A stretch of 64,000 bases of DNA from Pseudomonas morbosilactucae (GCF_023241715.1 NZ_JALQCW010000023.1:38656-102655), one strand, 5' to 3'. Counted from the stretch's first letter, positions 54,064-63,570 are shown. Numbers and translations are program-made. Notes: a model not told the origin generated them from the sequence alone.

Positions 54064-55710
54064 ATGCTCCCTGTCCTGGAACCCTACGACTACATCGTGG
54101 TGGGCGCCGGCCCCGCTGGCTGCCTGCTGGCCAATCGGCTGTCCGCCAACCCCGCACACCGGGTGCTGCTGCTGGAAGCCGGTGGCCGCGACAACTACCC
54201 CTGGATCCACATTCCCGTCGGCTACCTGTTCTGCATCGGCAACCCCAGGACCGACTGGTGCTTCAAGACCGAAGCCGAACCCGGCCTGCAAGGGCGCAGC
54301 CTGAGCTACCCGCGGGGCAAGGTGCTGGGCGGCTGCTCCTCCATCAACGGCATGATCTACATGCGCGGCCAGGCCGGCGACTATGACGGCTGGGCCGACC
54401 AGGGCAACCCGGGTTGGAGCTGGCAAGACGTATTGCCGCTGTTCAAGAAAAGCGAAAATCACTTTGCCGGTGCCAGCCCCCTGCACGGCGCCGCCGGGGA
54501 ATGGCGGGTGGAACGCCAGCGCCTGTCCTGGCCCATTCTCGACGCCTTCCGCAACGCCGCCGAACAGAGCGGCATCGCCCAGATCGATGACTTCAACGGC
54601 GGCGACAACGAGGGCTGCGGCTACTTCCAGGTCAACCAGAAAAGCGGCGTGCGCTGGAACGCCGCCAAGGCCTTTCTCAAGCCGATCCGCGAGCGCGCCA
54701 ACCTCACCGTGTTGACCGACGTCGAGGTGCAACGAGTGCTGCTGGAAGACGGCCGCGCCAGTGCGGTCAACGCCCTGCATCAAGGCCGCCAGCAGAGCTT
54801 CAAGGCACGGCGGGAAATCATCCTCTGCGCCGGTTCGGTCGGCTCGCCCGGCATTCTCCAACGCTCCGGCATCGGCCCCGCGCCCTTGCTCAATCGTCTG
54901 GGCATCGGCGTGGCCCATGAGTTGCCGGGGGTCGGCGGCAACCTTCAGGACCACCTGCAATTGCGCCTGATCTACCAACTGGAAAATGCCCGCACCCTGA
55001 ACCAGATCGCCGGCAGCCTGTGGGGCAAGATGGGCATGGGCCTGCGCTACCTGTATGACCGCAGCGGCCCGCTGTCCATGGCCCCCAGCCAGTTGGGGGC
55101 GTTCGCCCGGTCCGGCCCGGAACAGACCTCGGCCAACCTCGAATACCACGTGCAACCCCTGTCCCTGGAGCGCTTCGGCGAGCCGTTGCACAGCTTCCCG
55201 GCGTTTACCGCGTCGGTCTGCGACCTGCGCCCGCAGAGCCGCGGCCGGGTGGACATCCGCTCCCTGGACCCCACCGCGCCGCCGCTGATCCAGCCCAACT
55301 ACCTGAGCCACCCCGAGGACCTGCGGGTCGCTGCCGACGCCATCCGCCTGACCCGGCGCATTGTTGCCGCACCGGCCCTGCAACGTTTCAAGCCCAAGGA
55401 GTACCTGCCCGGCGACGAATTGCGCAGCGAGGAACAACTGCATGAAGCGGCCGCACGCATCGGGACTACCATTTTCCATCCGGTGGGCACGTGCCGCATG
55501 GGGCAAGACGCCGAGGCCGTGGTGGATGCTCAACTGCGGGTCCACGGCATTCCGGGGCTGCGCGTCGCCGACGCCTCGATCATGCCGCGCATCACCTCTG
55601 GCAACACCTGCTCGCCGACCCTGATGATCGCCGAGAAAGCCGCCCAGATGATCCTGGCCAGCGAACCCAGGAGCACGGTGCAGAGCAAGGAGCCGGCAAC
55701 CACGGTGTAA
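54064..55710 (+). CDS. GMC-family flavin oxidoreductase (choline/alcohol dehydrogenase-like)
   Basis: 548 aa. FAD-binding GAGPAG near residues 14-19 (YDYIVVGAGPAGCLLANRLS), GMC signature 1 in YPRGKVLGGCSSINGMIYMRGQAGDYDGWA, signature 2 in GSVGSPGILQRSGIGP, and the C-terminal catalytic His region HPVGTCRMGQDAEAVVDAQLRVHGIPGLRVADASIMPRITSGNT. Oxidises an alcohol; substrate unknown. The start at 54064 has GAGGAGG 6 nt upstream. An A-rich Hfq/Crc-type site precedes it. Followed by an MHS transporter that may import its substrate, and divergent from a LysR regulator. Confidence 0.92.
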   Translation: MLPVLEPYDYIVVGAGPAGCLLANRLSANPAHRVLLLEAGGRDNYPWIHIPVGYLFCIGNPRTDWCFKTEAEPGLQGRSLSYPRGKVLGGCSSINGMIYMRGQAGDYDGWADQGNPGWSWQDVLPLFKKSENHFAGASPLHGAAGEWRVERQRLSWPILDAFRNAAEQSGIAQIDDFNGGDNEGCGYFQVNQKSGVRWNAAKAFLKPIRERANLTVLTDVEVQRVLLEDGRASAVNALHQGRQQSFKARREIILCAGSVGSPGILQRSGIGPAPLLNRLGIGVAHELPGVGGNLQDHLQLRLIYQLENARTLNQIAGSLWGKMGMGLRYLYDRSGPLSMAPSQLGAFARSGPEQTSANLEYHVQPLSLERFGEPLHSFPAFTASVCDLRPQSRGRVDIRSLDPTAPPLIQPNYLSHPEDLRVAADAIRLTRRIVAAPALQRFKPKEYLPGDELRSEEQLHEAAARIGTTIFHPVGTCRMGQDAEAVVDAQLRVHGIPGLRVADASIMPRITSGNTCSPTLMIAEKAAQMILASEPRSTVQSKEPATTV

Positions 55711-55734
55711 GCCTCCTTGCTGGCGCGGTTTTTT

Positions 55735-55792
55735 GTAGGAGCCGGCTTGCCGGCGATGGCGGCCATAAGAGCGCCATCACTGGCAAGCCCGC
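55735..55792. repeat. REP doublet (REPIN), inverted
   Basis: Forward GTAGGAGCCGGCTTGCCGGCGATGGC at 55735-55760 by position, and an inverted partner at 55773-55792 reading GCGGGCTTGCCAGTGATGGC on the minus strand. The imperfect hairpin pair between the GMC and transporter genes is typical of Pseudomonas REPINs mobilised by RAYT transposases. Confidence 0.75.
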
Positions 55793-55875
55793 ACCCAAAG
55801 AGGACGAAAACGAGGATTCATCCCGCGTGAGCGGTGGATATGCAACAACGGCGCCGGTGACGGTGTCGGCAGTGG

Positions 55876-55889
55876 AACAACAACAATAA
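55876..55889 (+). promoter_or_regulatory. A-rich Hfq/Crc-type motif before the MHS transporter
   Basis: AACAACAACAATAA, about 20 nt before the ATG at 55910 and just before the AAGGAAG ribosome site; multiple AANAANAA matches. Confidence 0.55.
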
Positions 55890-55909
55890 TCACTGTAAGG
55901 AAGCCCCCT

Positions 55910-57532
55910 ATGTCAGAACACGCCCAGCCCCTGAACCCGTCACTGGCCGGCACCGCCGGCAAGGACAGTCAGAAAGTCATCTTCGCTTCGTCCCTCGGGA
56001 CGGTGTTCGAGTGGTATGACTTTTTCCTCTACGGCGCCCTTGCGGCGGTGATCAGCAAGCAGTTCTTCGCCGGGGTCAACGACACCACGGCCTTTATCTT
56101 CGCCTTGATGGCCTTCGCCGCCGGTTTTGTGGTGCGCCCTTTCGGCGCCCTGGTGTTCGGCCGCCTGGGGGACATGATCGGGCGCAAGTACACCTTCCTG
56201 GTGACCATCGTGCTGATGGGCCTGGCCACTTTTGCCGTGGGCCTGTTGCCCAACTACGCCAGCATCGGCATCGCCGCACCGATCATCCTGGTGGTGCTGC
56301 GCATGCTCCAGGGCCTGGCCCTGGGCGGTGAATACGGCGGCGCCGCCACCTACGTGGCGGAACACGCGCCCATGGGCAAGCGCGGCTTTCACACCAGCTG
56401 GATCCAGTCCACCGCCACACTGGGGCTGCTGCTCTCGCTGCTGGTGGTGCTGGCGTGCCGCTACTTCACCGGCGATCAGTTCGACGTCTGGGGCTGGCGC
56501 CTGCCGTTCCTGTTGTCCATCGTCCTGCTGGGTATTTCCACCTGGATCCGCATGAGCCTGCACGAGTCGCCGGCCTTCCTGAAAATGAAAGAGGAAGGCA
56601 AGACCAGCAAGGCGCCGATCCGCGAGTCCTTCGGCAAATGGGAAAACCTCAAGGTGGTGCTGATCGCCCTGTTCAGCATCAACGCCGGGCAAGCGGTGAC
56701 CTTCTACGCGGCGCAGTTCTATGTGCTGTTCTTCCTCACCCAGTTCCTCAAGATGGACCCGGCCCTGGCCAACAGCCTGCTGATCATCAGCGTGGTGATC
56801 GGCGCGCCGCTGTTCATTCTGTTCGGCTGGCTCTCGGACAAGGTCGGGCGCAAGCCGGTGCTGATGCTCGGCCTGCTGCTGGCGACGCTGCTGTACTTCC
56901 CGATCTTCAAGGCCCTGGCCCACTACGCCAACCCGGCCATCGACCAGGCCAGCCGCCAGGCCCCGATCACCGTGATCGCCGACCCGGCCACCTGCACCTT
57001 CCAGTTCGACCCGGTGGGCAAGGCGCGTTTCGACAGCCCCTGCGACAAGGTCAAGACCTTCCTGGTGAAACAGGGCCTGCCCTACAGCAGCAAGGCCGCA
57101 CCCGCCGGCAGCGCGGTGCAGGTGACCGTGGGCGATGTGCAACTCGATGGCTTCGACGAGGCCGCCCTGCGTGGCGCCGTGACCCTGGCGGGCTACCCGC
57201 AATCGGCGGACGCGCAGAACGTCAACAAAACCATGGTGGTGGTCCTGATCGTCGCCCTGATCCTGATTGCCGCCATGTGTTACGGGCCACTGGCAGCGTT
57301 GATGGTGGAGCTGTTTCCGACACGCATCCGCTACACCTCGATGTCCCTGCCCTACCACATCGGCAACGGCTGGTTTGGCGGTTTCCTGCCGACCGTGTCT
57401 TTTGCCTTGGTGGTGTACACCGGGGATATTTTCTACGGCCTGTGGTACCCGGTGGTGATCACCGGGGTCAGCCTGATCGTGGGGATGATCTGCCTGCGTG
57501 AGACCAAGAACGTGGATATTGATCGCAATTGA
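55910..57532 (+). CDS. MFS transporter of the metabolite:H+ symporter (MHS/ShiA/ProP) family
   Basis: 540 aa. N-terminal ASSLGTVFEWYDFFLYGALAAVISKQFF and RPFGALVFGRLGDMIGRKYTF are MHS signatures; RMLQGLALGGEYGGAATYVAEHAP and the repeat motif GWLSDKVGRKPVLM follow, and FPTRIRYTSMSLPYHIGNGWFGGFLPT ends the second half. Between about residues 340 and 440 there is a hydrophilic insert (IDQASRQAPITVIADPATCTFQFDPVG ... VQVTVGDVQLDGFDEA) of about 100 residues absent from typical members, predicted on the periplasmic or loop side. Imports an organic acid or osmolyte. AAGGAAG precedes the start; an A-rich Crc-type site is just upstream. Follows the GMC gene. Confidence 0.9.
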   Translation: MSEHAQPLNPSLAGTAGKDSQKVIFASSLGTVFEWYDFFLYGALAAVISKQFFAGVNDTTAFIFALMAFAAGFVVRPFGALVFGRLGDMIGRKYTFLVTIVLMGLATFAVGLLPNYASIGIAAPIILVVLRMLQGLALGGEYGGAATYVAEHAPMGKRGFHTSWIQSTATLGLLLSLLVVLACRYFTGDQFDVWGWRLPFLLSIVLLGISTWIRMSLHESPAFLKMKEEGKTSKAPIRESFGKWENLKVVLIALFSINAGQAVTFYAAQFYVLFFLTQFLKMDPALANSLLIISVVIGAPLFILFGWLSDKVGRKPVLMLGLLLATLLYFPIFKALAHYANPAIDQASRQAPITVIADPATCTFQFDPVGKARFDSPCDKVKTFLVKQGLPYSSKAAPAGSAVQVTVGDVQLDGFDEAALRGAVTLAGYPQSADAQNVNKTMVVVLIVALILIAAMCYGPLAALMVELFPTRIRYTSMSLPYHIGNGWFGGFLPTVSFALVVYTGDIFYGLWYPVVITGVSLIVGMICLRETKNVDIDRN

Positions 57533-57542
57533 GGCGGGGGCT

Positions 57543-57622
57543 TATCGCTGGCAAGCCAGCTCCTGCAGGTAGCCGCGGGGTGTGGCGTGCGCTGTTGTAG
57601 GAGCCGGCTTGCCGGCGATAGC
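57543..57622. repeat. REP doublet (REPIN), inverted
   Basis: An inverted copy at 57543-57568 (minus strand CTGCAGGAGCTGGCTTGCCAGCGATA by position) and a forward copy at 57597-57622 with the same GTAGGAGCCGG...CGAT core as the element at 55735. Located between the convergent MHS transporter and HvnA-like genes. Confidence 0.75.
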
Positions 57623-57633
57623 CGTCTCAAGGC

Positions 57634-58860
57634 CTAGATGTTGTTGCAGCCTTTGGCGATGGAGTCTTCGTTGGAGGTGTAAGGCCGCGACGGTTCAAGG
57701 TTCCACTGGGGCTTGTTGCGGGCAATGTTGAAGTGGCAGACCAACTGCCGGCGCATGCTGCCCACGGTGCTGTCGCGGTTGTCCGGGTTGTTCTTCCATT
57801 GGGCATCCAGGTAATGGTCGACCGCCAATTCATTGAAGAAGTTGTTGGTCTGGTTGTCCTTGATGTTGCGCCCACAGTCAGTGGGCGTCACTTCCAGGGT
57901 CATGACATTGCGCCCAAAGCCCGGGTCATGCCGGTCGACCCAGGTCGCACTCTGCACGTAGCGCTCGCAGCTGTTCTTTTCGGTGATGGGGTAGATCACC
58001 TGCTTCTTGCTGTCGTAGGCAAAACTGGCGTCCTGCTGCGGCGTCTGCGGCAACTTCATATTGATCACCGGCAAGTACTGCTGCACCGCCTTGTACCACT
58101 GGATCTGGTTCAGGCGGGCCCCTTCCAGGCCAGGGTCCTCGGCGTAGAACAAGGCGAGGATCGAGGGCGATTTCGGCGGATTTTCTTCCCACTTGGCCAG
58201 GCGCAGTTCGTTCTGGGTGGTGAAGGATTCGGCAGAGATCTGCGCCATGGAGCGGATGCTCTGGTAGAACGCCGGCCCCGCTGCGCTGTTGCGTTCGTCC
58301 CGCACGTCAAAGGAACACTGGCGCGAATGGTCACCGCCGTTCTGCCGATAGTTGGCGCCCCACTGCTCGGCCGTGGTCACACCGATCTCGTGGCAATATT
58401 TTTCCACACTGCCCGGGGTGCGCCGGGAGTCGGTACAGCCTTGCTGCTGGCGATCGTCGGTGGCGGCATCGATGGGGAACGAGCACAGCACCGCATAATC
58501 CTGATGGTCCTTGGGGTTGCCGAAAATGGTGTCGAAGATAAAGCCGCTCTGCAGCCCGTACGCCAGCTTGCGGAACTTCGAGTCCTTGCGCAGGTAAGAG
58601 GCAGACACCCCGCCACTGGCCTGGCTTTTCGGGCTGACGCTGTAGAACTGGTAATCGGTCGAGGGCCAGGTGGCGCGGAACAGCACCCCGGAACAGAGGA
58701 ACGCCGGCTTCGACGGGCCGCCACAGTCCTGGCGCGTGTCATTGTACAGCTGGTGGAGGCGGGCCACGGTATCGCTGCCCTGATCGGCCTGGGCAGTGCC
58801 CAGGCATGACAGACCGGCAAGGGCAATCGCCCAGGTGATGGGGGTTGGCTTGAGGTTCAT
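57634..58860 (-). CDS. Secreted halovibrin HvnA-like protein
   Basis: 408 aa. Signal peptide 1-25 (ending GTAQA), then ARLHQLYNDTRQDCGGPSKPAFLCSGVLFRATWPSTDYQFYSVSPKSQASGGVSASYLRKDSKFRKLAYGLQSGFIFD, matching the Pseudomonas proteins annotated as halovibrin HvnA. HvnA/HvnB of Vibrio fischeri are secreted NAD-glycohydrolases once called ADP-ribosyltransferases. At least eight Cys suggest disulfides outside the cytoplasm. The start at 58860 has AAGGACG upstream; a frame to 58926 has no signal. The assignment is from memory of the family pattern; enzymatic activity is not established here. Confidence 0.68.
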   Translation of the reverse strand: MNLKPTPITWAIALAGLSCLGTAQADQGSDTVARLHQLYNDTRQDCGGPSKPAFLCSGVLFRATWPSTDYQFYSVSPKSQASGGVSASYLRKDSKFRKLAYGLQSGFIFDTIFGNPKDHQDYAVLCSFPIDAATDDRQQQGCTDSRRTPGSVEKYCHEIGVTTAEQWGANYRQNGGDHSRQCSFDVRDERNSAAGPAFYQSIRSMAQISAESFTTQNELRLAKWEENPPKSPSILALFYAEDPGLEGARLNQIQWYKAVQQYLPVINMKLPQTPQQDASFAYDSKKQVIYPITEKNSCERYVQSATWVDRHDPGFGRNVMTLEVTPTDCGRNIKDNQTNNFFNELAVDHYLDAQWKNNPDNRDSTVGSMRRQLVCHFNIARNKPQWNLEPSRPYTSNEDSIAKGCNNI

Positions 58861-59073
58861 GCTGAAACGTCCTTGTGGTGTGGAATCCTTGCCCAGCGCC
58901 GCTCCTGCCGCGCTGTTAATGCTCACAGGATAGAAGCGTCAAACGACTCTGCAGGATTTTTTTCCACCCTTCCCATGCGGACAGATCCGGTGGTCGGCCC
59001 CACCCGACGCTTGAATATTGCTCACGCTTGAGCCACTGTCTCGACGCACTTTTTTCTCAGACAGGGCCGTCTC

Positions 59074-59805
59074 ATGCTGTTCATCGTTCCCGGAGTACTG
59101 GGCCTGGCCCTTGCGGTCATTCTCTGGCGCCGCCTGCGCGCCCTCACCGCCCTGCGTCGCGAAGCCCATATCCGCGAATTCGTCCTGCCGCCCCGGCTGT
59201 TCGAACCGCTGCGGGCCCAGCACCCGCACCTGAACCTCAAGGACTGCCAACTGGTGGCCCAGGGGCTGCGGCAGTTCTTCCTCGCGTACCTGAAAAGCGG
59301 CCAGCGCTACGTGTCGATGCCCTCCCAGGTGGCGGACGACCTGTGGCATGAGTTCATCCTGCACACCCGGGACTACGACGAATTCTGCCGCAAGGCCTTC
59401 GGCCAGTTCCTCCACCACACCCCGGCCGCCGTGCTCGGGCAGAACGCCAAGAAGCAGAGCGACATCGGCCTGCGCCGGGTCTGGTGGCACGCCTGCCATG
59501 AAGAGAACATCAACCCGGCCAATCCCAGCCGCCTGCCCCTGCTGTTCGCCCTGGACGCCAAGCTGAAAATCGCCAAGGGTTTCTTCTACGTCGCCGACTG
59601 CCAGGTGCCACGCCAAATCGGCGATAGCCACACCGGCAGCACCGTGGTGCATTGCGGCAGCGAGTTGTACAGCGACAGTTCGGACGGCGGCGCAAGCTTC
59701 GACAGCGACAGTTCCCGAGCCGACGGCGACTTCGGCAGCAGCGACAGCGGTGGCGATAGCAGCGGCTGTGGCGGCGGGGGATGCGGGGGTGGCGGCGGCG
59801 ATTGA
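59074..59805 (+). CDS. Glycine-rich-domain membrane protein
   Basis: 243 aa. N-terminal membrane helix (MLFIVPGVLGLALAVILWRRL), a conserved central region with SMPSQVADDLWHEFILHTRDYDEFCRKAFGQFLHHTPA (the H-x-FILHTR-x-Y-x-x-FC ... HH motif of glycine-rich-domain/DUF1399-like proteins), and a C-terminal low-complexity tail of Ser/Asp then Gly/Cys (SSGCGGGGCGGGGGD). Function unknown. Related tails occur in TIGR04222-type membrane proteins. Divergent from the HvnA-like gene across about 210 bp. Confidence 0.8.
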   Translation: MLFIVPGVLGLALAVILWRRLRALTALRREAHIREFVLPPRLFEPLRAQHPHLNLKDCQLVAQGLRQFFLAYLKSGQRYVSMPSQVADDLWHEFILHTRDYDEFCRKAFGQFLHHTPAAVLGQNAKKQSDIGLRRVWWHACHEENINPANPSRLPLLFALDAKLKIAKGFFYVADCQVPRQIGDSHTGSTVVHCGSELYSDSSDGGASFDSDSSRADGDFGSSDSGGDSSGCGGGGCGGGGGD

Positions 59806-59924
59806 AGCGGCGCCATACCGCAGGCCTTGAAGACCGGTCGCGGCGCCCAAACGCGAACTAAGCTGTGGACAGCGCTGGCACGGGCCGGCGCAAGGCACCC
59901 CCTGCCCGCACAAGGAACACACCG

Positions 59925-60221
59925 ATGAAAGCCCTCCTGCCTCTGCTCGTCCTCCTGCCCCTGTGCGGCATCGCCCAGGCCGCCGATATCCCATTGTTCA
60001 ACGTCGACTGCCCGGGCAATATCGCGGTCAGCGCGGACCCGGGCGGCCCGGTGCTGATCAATGGCCAGGAAGCCAAGACCCGCTCGCTGGACGAGCATCG
60101 CTTCGAGGCCAAGGGCAATGACATCACCCTGTCGATCAGCGTCGCCGACGACGATTCGGTCAAAGTCACCTACACCGGCAAGCACGGCGCCAAGGGCCTT
60201 TGCGAAGCGGTGGATGACTGA
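59925..60221 (+). CDS. Small secreted hypothetical protein
   Basis: 98 aa. Signal peptide MKALLPLLVLLPLCGIAQA, mature part beginning ADIPLFNVDCPGNIAVSADPGGPVLINGQ, with two Cys (about 29 and 93) that may pair. Probably periplasmic, beta-rich; no family recognised. AAGGAA 8 nt upstream sets the start at 59925. Lies between the glycine-rich protein and the cupin gene in the same direction. Confidence 0.78.
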   Translation: MKALLPLLVLLPLCGIAQAADIPLFNVDCPGNIAVSADPGGPVLINGQEAKTRSLDEHRFEAKGNDITLSISVADDDSVKVTYTGKHGAKGLCEAVDD

Positions 60222-60260
60222 GCCGCGCTCTATCCCCCTCTCCTGACGTTGCGAGTTTTC

Positions 60261-60590
60261 ATGGACATTACCGGCATCCCCTTTGGCACCACCGACTGGT
60301 CGCAGATCGAAGCCACCAAGCACAGCGGCATCACCGGGACCGCCTACTGGCGGACCCAGAACTTCGCCGGCATTCGCGTGCGCATGGTGGAGTACAGCGC
60401 GGGCTACCTGGCCGATCACTGGTGCTCCAAGGGGCATATCCTGCTGTGCCTGGAAGGCGAATTGCACACCGAACTGGAAGACGGCCGGCAATTCGTGCTC
60501 AAGCCCGGCATGAGTTACCAGGTGGCAGACAACGCCGAGCCGCACCGCTCGTTCACCGAGGTCGGGGCGCGGCTGTTCGTGGTGGATTGA
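60261..60590 (+). CDS. DHCW-motif cupin fold protein
   Basis: 109-aa single cupin. MDITGIPFGTTDWSQIEATKHSGITGTAYWRTQNFAGIRVRMVEYSAGYLADHWCSKGHILLCLEGELHTELEDGRQFVLKPGMSYQVAD shows the namesake DH(W)C region in ADHWCSKGHILLCLEGEL and the second cupin motif around PGMSYQVADNAEPHR. Function unknown. The start at 60261 was taken over an in-frame ATT/ATG-poor extension to 60249; GAG lies 9 nt upstream. Confidence 0.85.
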   Translation: MDITGIPFGTTDWSQIEATKHSGITGTAYWRTQNFAGIRVRMVEYSAGYLADHWCSKGHILLCLEGELHTELEDGRQFVLKPGMSYQVADNAEPHRSFTEVGARLFVVD

Positions 60591-60637
60591 GGCTCGAGGG
60601 TGTCGCTGCACCCTGAAGTCGGCGTACCGCTGGCGCC

Positions 60638-62998
60638 CTAGAACAAGCCCATCTGGCCGCCAATCAAGGTGCTGAAGTCGTCCTGCACAAACGGCAGGAT
60701 GGCATCGGCCACCGGCTGCAATTGCCGGGTCACGTAGTGGTCGTAGTCGATGGCAGCGCTGCGCACTTCCAAAGGCTCGGGGCCGGCCAGGGTGATCACG
60801 TAGTTGATCCAACCACCGTTCTGGTATTGCCGGGGCCGACCGTGGCGCTGGTTGTACTCGTCGGCCAGCCGCGCGGCACGCACATGGGGCGGTACATTGC
60901 GTTCGTAGTCGTCCAGGGGGCGGCGCAGGCGCTTGCGGTAGATCAGGCGCTCATCGAACTCACCGCTCAAGGTGCGGTGCACATAGTCGCGCACGTAGTC
61001 CTGATAGGGCTGGCGATGGAAGATCCGCTGGTACAGCTCCTGCTGGAACTGCCGGGCCAGGGGCGACCAGTCGGTGCGCACGGTTTCCAGGCCTTTGTAG
61101 ACCATTTCATGGCTGCCGTCGGGACGGGCCACCAGCCCGGCGTAACGCTTCTTGCTGCCCTCCTCGGCGCCGCGAATGGTCGGCATCAAAAAGCGGCTGT
61201 AGTGGGTTTCGAACTGCAGCTCCAGGGCGCTCTCCAGGCCGTATTCATCCCGCAGGTGCTCACGCCACCACAGGTTGACCTGCTCCACCAGGGCACGGCC
61301 GATGCGGCTCGCGTCCTCTTCGCTGTGCAGGCCGCCCAGCCAGACAAAGGTGGAGTCGGTGTCGCCGTAAATCACCTGGTGCCCCTGAGCTTCGATCAAC
61401 TGCCGAGTACGGCCCATGATTTCGTGGCCGCGCAGGGTGATGGACGAGGCCAGGCGTGGATCGAAGAAGCGGCAGCCGCTGGAACCCAGCACCCCGTAGA
61501 AGGCGTTCATGATGATTTTCAGGGCCTGGGACAGCGGCTGGTTACCGTCGCGCTTGGCCTGCTCGCGCCCTTCGGCCACCCGGCTGACGATGGCCGGCAG
61601 GCAATGCCGCAGACGCGAGAAACGCGCACCGCGAAAGCCCGGCACCGAGTCGCTGTCGGCCGGGTGGCGCAAGCCTTCCACCAGCCCCACCGGGTCGATG
61701 AGGAAACTGCGGATGATCGAGGGGTACAGGCTCTTGTAGTCCAGCACCAGCACCGACTCATAGAGCCCCGGGCGCGAGTCCATGACAAAACCGCCCGGGC
61801 TGGCCTGGGGCGGCAGCTCACCGAGGTTCGGCGCGACAAAACCCAGGCGGTGCATCAGCGGCATGTACAGGTGGGTGAAGGCCGCCACTGAACCGCCATT
61901 GCGATCGGCAGGCAGGCCGGTGACCGTGGCCCGCTCCAGAAGGAAGGTCAGCAATTGGGTCTTGGCGAAGATCCGCGTCACCAATTCGCAGTCCTTGAGG
62001 TTGTAGCGGGCCAAGGCCGGCTTGTCCTCGGCGAACATGCGGTTGATTTCGTCCATGCGCTGGTAGGGGTTGTCGATCGCCTTGCCCTCGCCGAGCAGGG
62101 TCTGGGCGACGTTTTCCAGGCTGAAGGACGGAAAGCTCCAGGTCGCCGAGCGCAGGGCCTCGATGCCGTCGATGATCAAGCGCCCCGCCGCCGCGGCAAA
62201 AAAGTGCGTGCGGCTGCCGTGTTCGCGCCACTGCATCTCCTCACCGCCACGCCCCAGCAACAGCGGCACCGCCAGGCGCCGGGCGTGTTCGTGGAGCACG
62301 CGCAAATCGAACTGCACCAGGTTCCAGCCAATGATGGCGTCGGGGTCGTGGCGCGCCATCCACTGGTTGAGGCGCTCCAGCAATTGCTCGCGGGAGGTGC
62401 AGAATTCCAGGTCGAAATCCACCGGTGTGTCGTCTTCCCGGGCACGCCCGAGCATGTACACCTGGCGCTGGCCACAGCCTTCCAAGGCAATGGAATACAA
62501 CTCGCCGCGCTCGCTGGTTTCAATGTCCAGAGACACCAGCTTCAGGCTCGGCCGGTAGTCCGGCGCCGGCTTCATCTGCCCTTCGAGCAACAGACCGTGT
62601 TCATCCGCCTGGCCGCCAAACCACACCGGCGCGGTGATGAAGCGCTCCATCAAGTAACGTTCCGGCGGCCGCACATCGCCTTCGAGCACCTCGACACCGG
62701 CGCGGCGCAGGGTCTTGTCCAGGCGAATCAATTGATTGTGTTGCGGGCAATAGAGGCCCAGCACCGGGCGGTGCTGGAAGTCGCAGAGTTCCAGGGGGCG
62801 AAGTTCGGCGTCCGGGTCATCGGCAAGCAAACGGGTCGCGTGTTCGCGCTGTTCGGCCGGAACAAAGGCCACGGACGTCTGCAGCGGCAAGCGGATCTGC
62901 CGCGGCCCCTGATCGGTGGCCAGCCAGAATTCGACTTGCGTGCCTGCCGGCGTATCACGCCAGTGCCGGGTCAGGACGAAGCCCTGCTGTAAATCCAC
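60638..62998 (-). CDS. polB: DNA polymerase II (family B)
   Basis: 786 aa, close to the 783 aa of E. coli PolB. The 3'-5' exonuclease motif I DIET is in [13 protein letters not shown], Exo II in [12 protein letters not shown], Exo III in YNLKDCELV. Polymerase motifs A ([17 protein letters not shown]), B ([18 protein letters not shown]) and C ([10 protein letters not shown]) are intact. It acts in repair and translesion restart. The start is GTG at 62998 (GTG GAT TTA CAG CAG) with GAGGT 8 nt upstream; the frame to 63067 gives no family match. PolB is SOS-controlled in E. coli, but no CTG-N10-CAG box was found in the region upstream. Confidence 0.95.
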   Translation of the reverse strand: MDLQQGFVLTRHWRDTPAGTQVEFWLATDQGPRQIRLPLQTSVAFVPAEQREHATRLLADDPDAELRPLELCDFQHRPVLGLYCPQHNQLIRLDKTLRRAGVEVLEGDVRPPERYLMERFITAPVWFGGQADEHGLLLEGQMKPAPDYRPSLKLVSLDIETSERGELYSIALEGCGQRQVYMLGRAREDDTPVDFDLEFCTSREQLLERLNQWMARHDPDAIIGWNLVQFDLRVLHEHARRLAVPLLLGRGGEEMQWREHGSRTHFFAAAAGRLIIDGIEALRSATWSFPSFSLENVAQTLLGEGKAIDNPYQRMDEINRMFAEDKPALARYNLKDCELVTRIFAKTQLLTFLLERATVTGLPADRNGGSVAAFTHLYMPLMHRLGFVAPNLGELPPQASPGGFVMDSRPGLYESVLVLDYKSLYPSIIRSFLIDPVGLVEGLRHPADSDSVPGFRGARFSRLRHCLPAIVSRVAEGREQAKRDGNQPLSQALKIIMNAFYGVLGSSGCRFFDPRLASSITLRGHEIMGRTRQLIEAQGHQVIYGDTDSTFVWLGGLHSEEDASRIGRALVEQVNLWWREHLRDEYGLESALELQFETHYSRFLMPTIRGAEEGSKKRYAGLVARPDGSHEMVYKGLETVRTDWSPLARQFQQELYQRIFHRQPYQDYVRDYVHRTLSGEFDERLIYRKRLRRPLDDYERNVPPHVRAARLADEYNQRHGRPRQYQNGGWINYVITLAGPEPLEVRSAAIDYDHYVTRQLQPVADAILPFVQDDFSTLIGGQMGLF

Positions 62999-63570
62999 CG
63001 CTGCAACCTCAAGGAGCTGTTTCAAGGCGCCGATTCTACCCGTGATTGCCCGGCAACGGGCGTTCAACTGATAGCGCCGGAGGTTTTGTCAGACAATATG
63101 TAGTGCCTGAAAATTTTCACTACAAAACCGTTGACGGCAGGTTTTCACCCTTGCATGATGCAGACGTCTCCCCGATCGGGGGACACAAGCAAAGGTGTTA
63201 TGAGCAAGCTCGTCTGACCGCCGAGCTGTGACCCGGATGTGTACTGCCCACAAGGCAGATTGATGAAACTGACCTGGCAAGATCGTCCAGTACAAGGACG
63301 GGAAGCTGGCGAAAACTCTTCAAGATGCTTGTGGCCGATGGCGGGAATATCGGCAGCTTCATCCAGGTTTACGCTGCTTCTCCTCGTTGTGACGCGCATC
63401 GCGTAGCAGTTAATCAATGCAACTACACGCATCAGGCTCTGGGCCTTATCTGTATCCGACAGACACCCTCTGTCGCCCTGTTTCCGGTATCAGGGTCCAA
63501 CTTACCGATGTAGCAGCATGAATTAACGACTCAACTAGACAGATCGATAAATGGTCAAGGGGCTTATAAA
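62999..63570. other. 572-bp region without recognisable gene
   Basis: Lower in GC than the surrounding genes. Short frames exist on both strands but none has a good ribosome site plus natural composition. Contains the hairpin at 63166-63185 and the presumed promoter of the small gene at 63571. No tRNA fold was seen. Confidence 0.55.
63166..63185. repeat. Strong hairpin with palindromic CCCCGATCGGGG core
   Basis: GTC-T-CCCC-GATC-GGGG-G-GAC pairs over 8 bp including one T-G wobble. No T-run follows on either strand, so it is not a standard terminator. Could be part of a leader RNA or protein site. Confidence 0.45.

Noticed and set aside
63000..63120. LexA box for polB
   Set aside because: No CTG-N10-CAG was found upstream of the GTG start, although polB is SOS-regulated in E. 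coli.
63145..63432. 95-aa minus-strand frame between polB and the last gene
   Set aside because: No ribosome site, no recognisable motif and unnatural composition; overlaps the hairpin at 63166-63185.
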